Of a DNA stretch of 64,000 nucleotides, positions 63,750 to 64,000 are shown one piece after another (positions within the stretch are counted from its first letter, which is position 1; each line of letters opens with the position of its first letter). A model generated the notes under the pieces. It was not told where the DNA came from. It saw nothing but the letters and a program-made list of their open reading frames with translations, and did not search any database. This DNA is from HGM04593 sp045647885 (GTDB lineage Bacteria; Bacteroidota; Bacteroidia; Bacteroidales; Bacteroidaceae). The DNA lies in the NCBI GenBank assembly GCA_045647885.1, contig JAZRMX010000048.1, positions 11,370 through 75,369 of the forward strand. Reading direction: 5' to 3'. Position numbers and translations under genes: made by a program.

Positions 63750-64000
63750 TTACCTACCTATAATCTCTTTTAATGTTTTACCTTCGCTTGTTTTCCAACA
63801 AATCAAACCATTTATAGAATATCCACAAATAATTCTTGATGCTTCGCTTGGAGAATTAAAATTAAAATCTTCCATTAAACAATATACACCAGTTGATAGT
63901 AGTGTTGATTTCTTTATTACCTCATTCCTCAAATTATGAGAGTTGAATGACGAAGCAACGCCTTGTGAAAATGTACTACCTTTAAGAACTGTCATTTTCC
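63750..64000 (-). CDS. DUF4357 domain-containing protein, 5'-truncated by the window edge
   Basis: The visible 81 residues contain VLKGSTFS at the start and the C-terminal pattern SPSEASRIICGYSINGLICWKTSEGKTLKEI, which matches DUF4357 (usually ...GRSANGRTEWKxxDGKTLxEL). The frame begins with an ATG at 63995, but this domain normally sits at the end of longer proteins, including nucleases, so the true start may be beyond 64000. The sequence is clearly more AT-rich than its neighbours, which suggests a different origin. Its function is unknown. Confidence 0.7.
   Translation of the reverse strand, partial: KMTVLKGSTFSQGVASSFNSHNLRNEVIKKSTLLSTGVYCLMEDFNFNSPSEASRIICGYSINGLICWKTSEGKTLKEIIGR

Noticed and set aside
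1..64000. CRISPR array, prophage, insertion sequence, tRNA or rRNA genes
   Set aside because: No regularly spaced short repeats, phage structural genes, transposase motifs or cloverleaf-like sequences were recognised. The only tandem array is the 84-bp repeat, which has no spacers.

Overview
The window is chromosomal DNA from an anaerobic member of the Bacteroidales (Bacteroidota). The evidence is the gene families: GldH next to a PSP1/RicT-type gene and holB, a fused SpmA/SpmB-like protein, WbqC proteins, a BlaI/M56 pair followed by an MG2-type protein, a FISUMP-type surface protein, and anaerobic NrdDG. Many intergenic regions also carry TAnnTTTG-like -7 boxes, some with a TTTG-like box about 20 bases upstream, which is the promoter type of this phylum. 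Shine-Dalgarno sequences are not prominent. The genus cannot be fixed from what is visible.

Layout. 1-4505: the end of a polysaccharide deacetylase, queG, a convergent PBP4-type carboxypeptidase, and nadB. 4725-11941: purH followed by the cell-elongation cluster mreB-mreC-mreD-mrdA-rodA. 11898-15620 (minus): metF-holB-PSP1-gldH, tightly packed. 15829-18438: a two-component system with a PepSY-like periplasmic protein next to it. 18492-20648: rnr. 20739-23212: a small GIY-YIG-like gene, then an SDR/PAP2 pair that may act in sphingolipid synthesis. 23221-26168 (minus): a cobalamin riboswitch followed by nrdD-nrdG. 26321-35547 (minus): metG, flippase, GT4, YfhO-like protein, GT2 and pepP, a surface-glycan run. 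35769-39865: acyltransferase, dapB, lepB, wbqC. 39999-46592: a BlaI/M56-peptidase regulatory pair, a 1308-residue MG2-plus-Sel1 protein, paired hairpin repeats and a second wbqC. 46593-47458: a gene-free, palindrome-rich stretch. 47459-51319 (minus): a FISUMP-type protein downstream of proC-proB-proA. 51546-58256: a DUF2135-like lipoprotein, gmd-fcl, a LysM lipoprotein, a VanZ-like protein, a CYTH protein, prfB and an 84-bp tandem repeat. 58257-63642: an M20 hydrolase, ybeY, the SpmAB-like protein, ruvB and a second flippase. The right edge enters an AT-rich segment with a DUF4357 protein.

Most of the window is housekeeping: cell wall elongation and turnover, NAD, purine, proline, lysine and folate metabolism, tRNA modification and charging, replication and repair. 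Cell-surface construction is the second theme (two flippases, two glycosyltransferases, GDP-fucose synthesis, acyltransferase, several lipoproteins). Cobalamin links two places: QueG belongs to a B12-dependent family, and the anaerobic ribonucleotide reductase operon sits behind a B12 riboswitch.

I found no CRISPR array, phage, insertion sequence, rRNA or tRNA. The parts most worth a second look are the putative hypervariable C-terminus of the FISUMP protein, the BlaI/M56/MG2-Sel1 cassette between two wbqC copies, the 84-bp tandem repeat carrying promoter-like boxes on both strands, the B12-controlled nrdDG operon, and the SDR/PAP2 pair.
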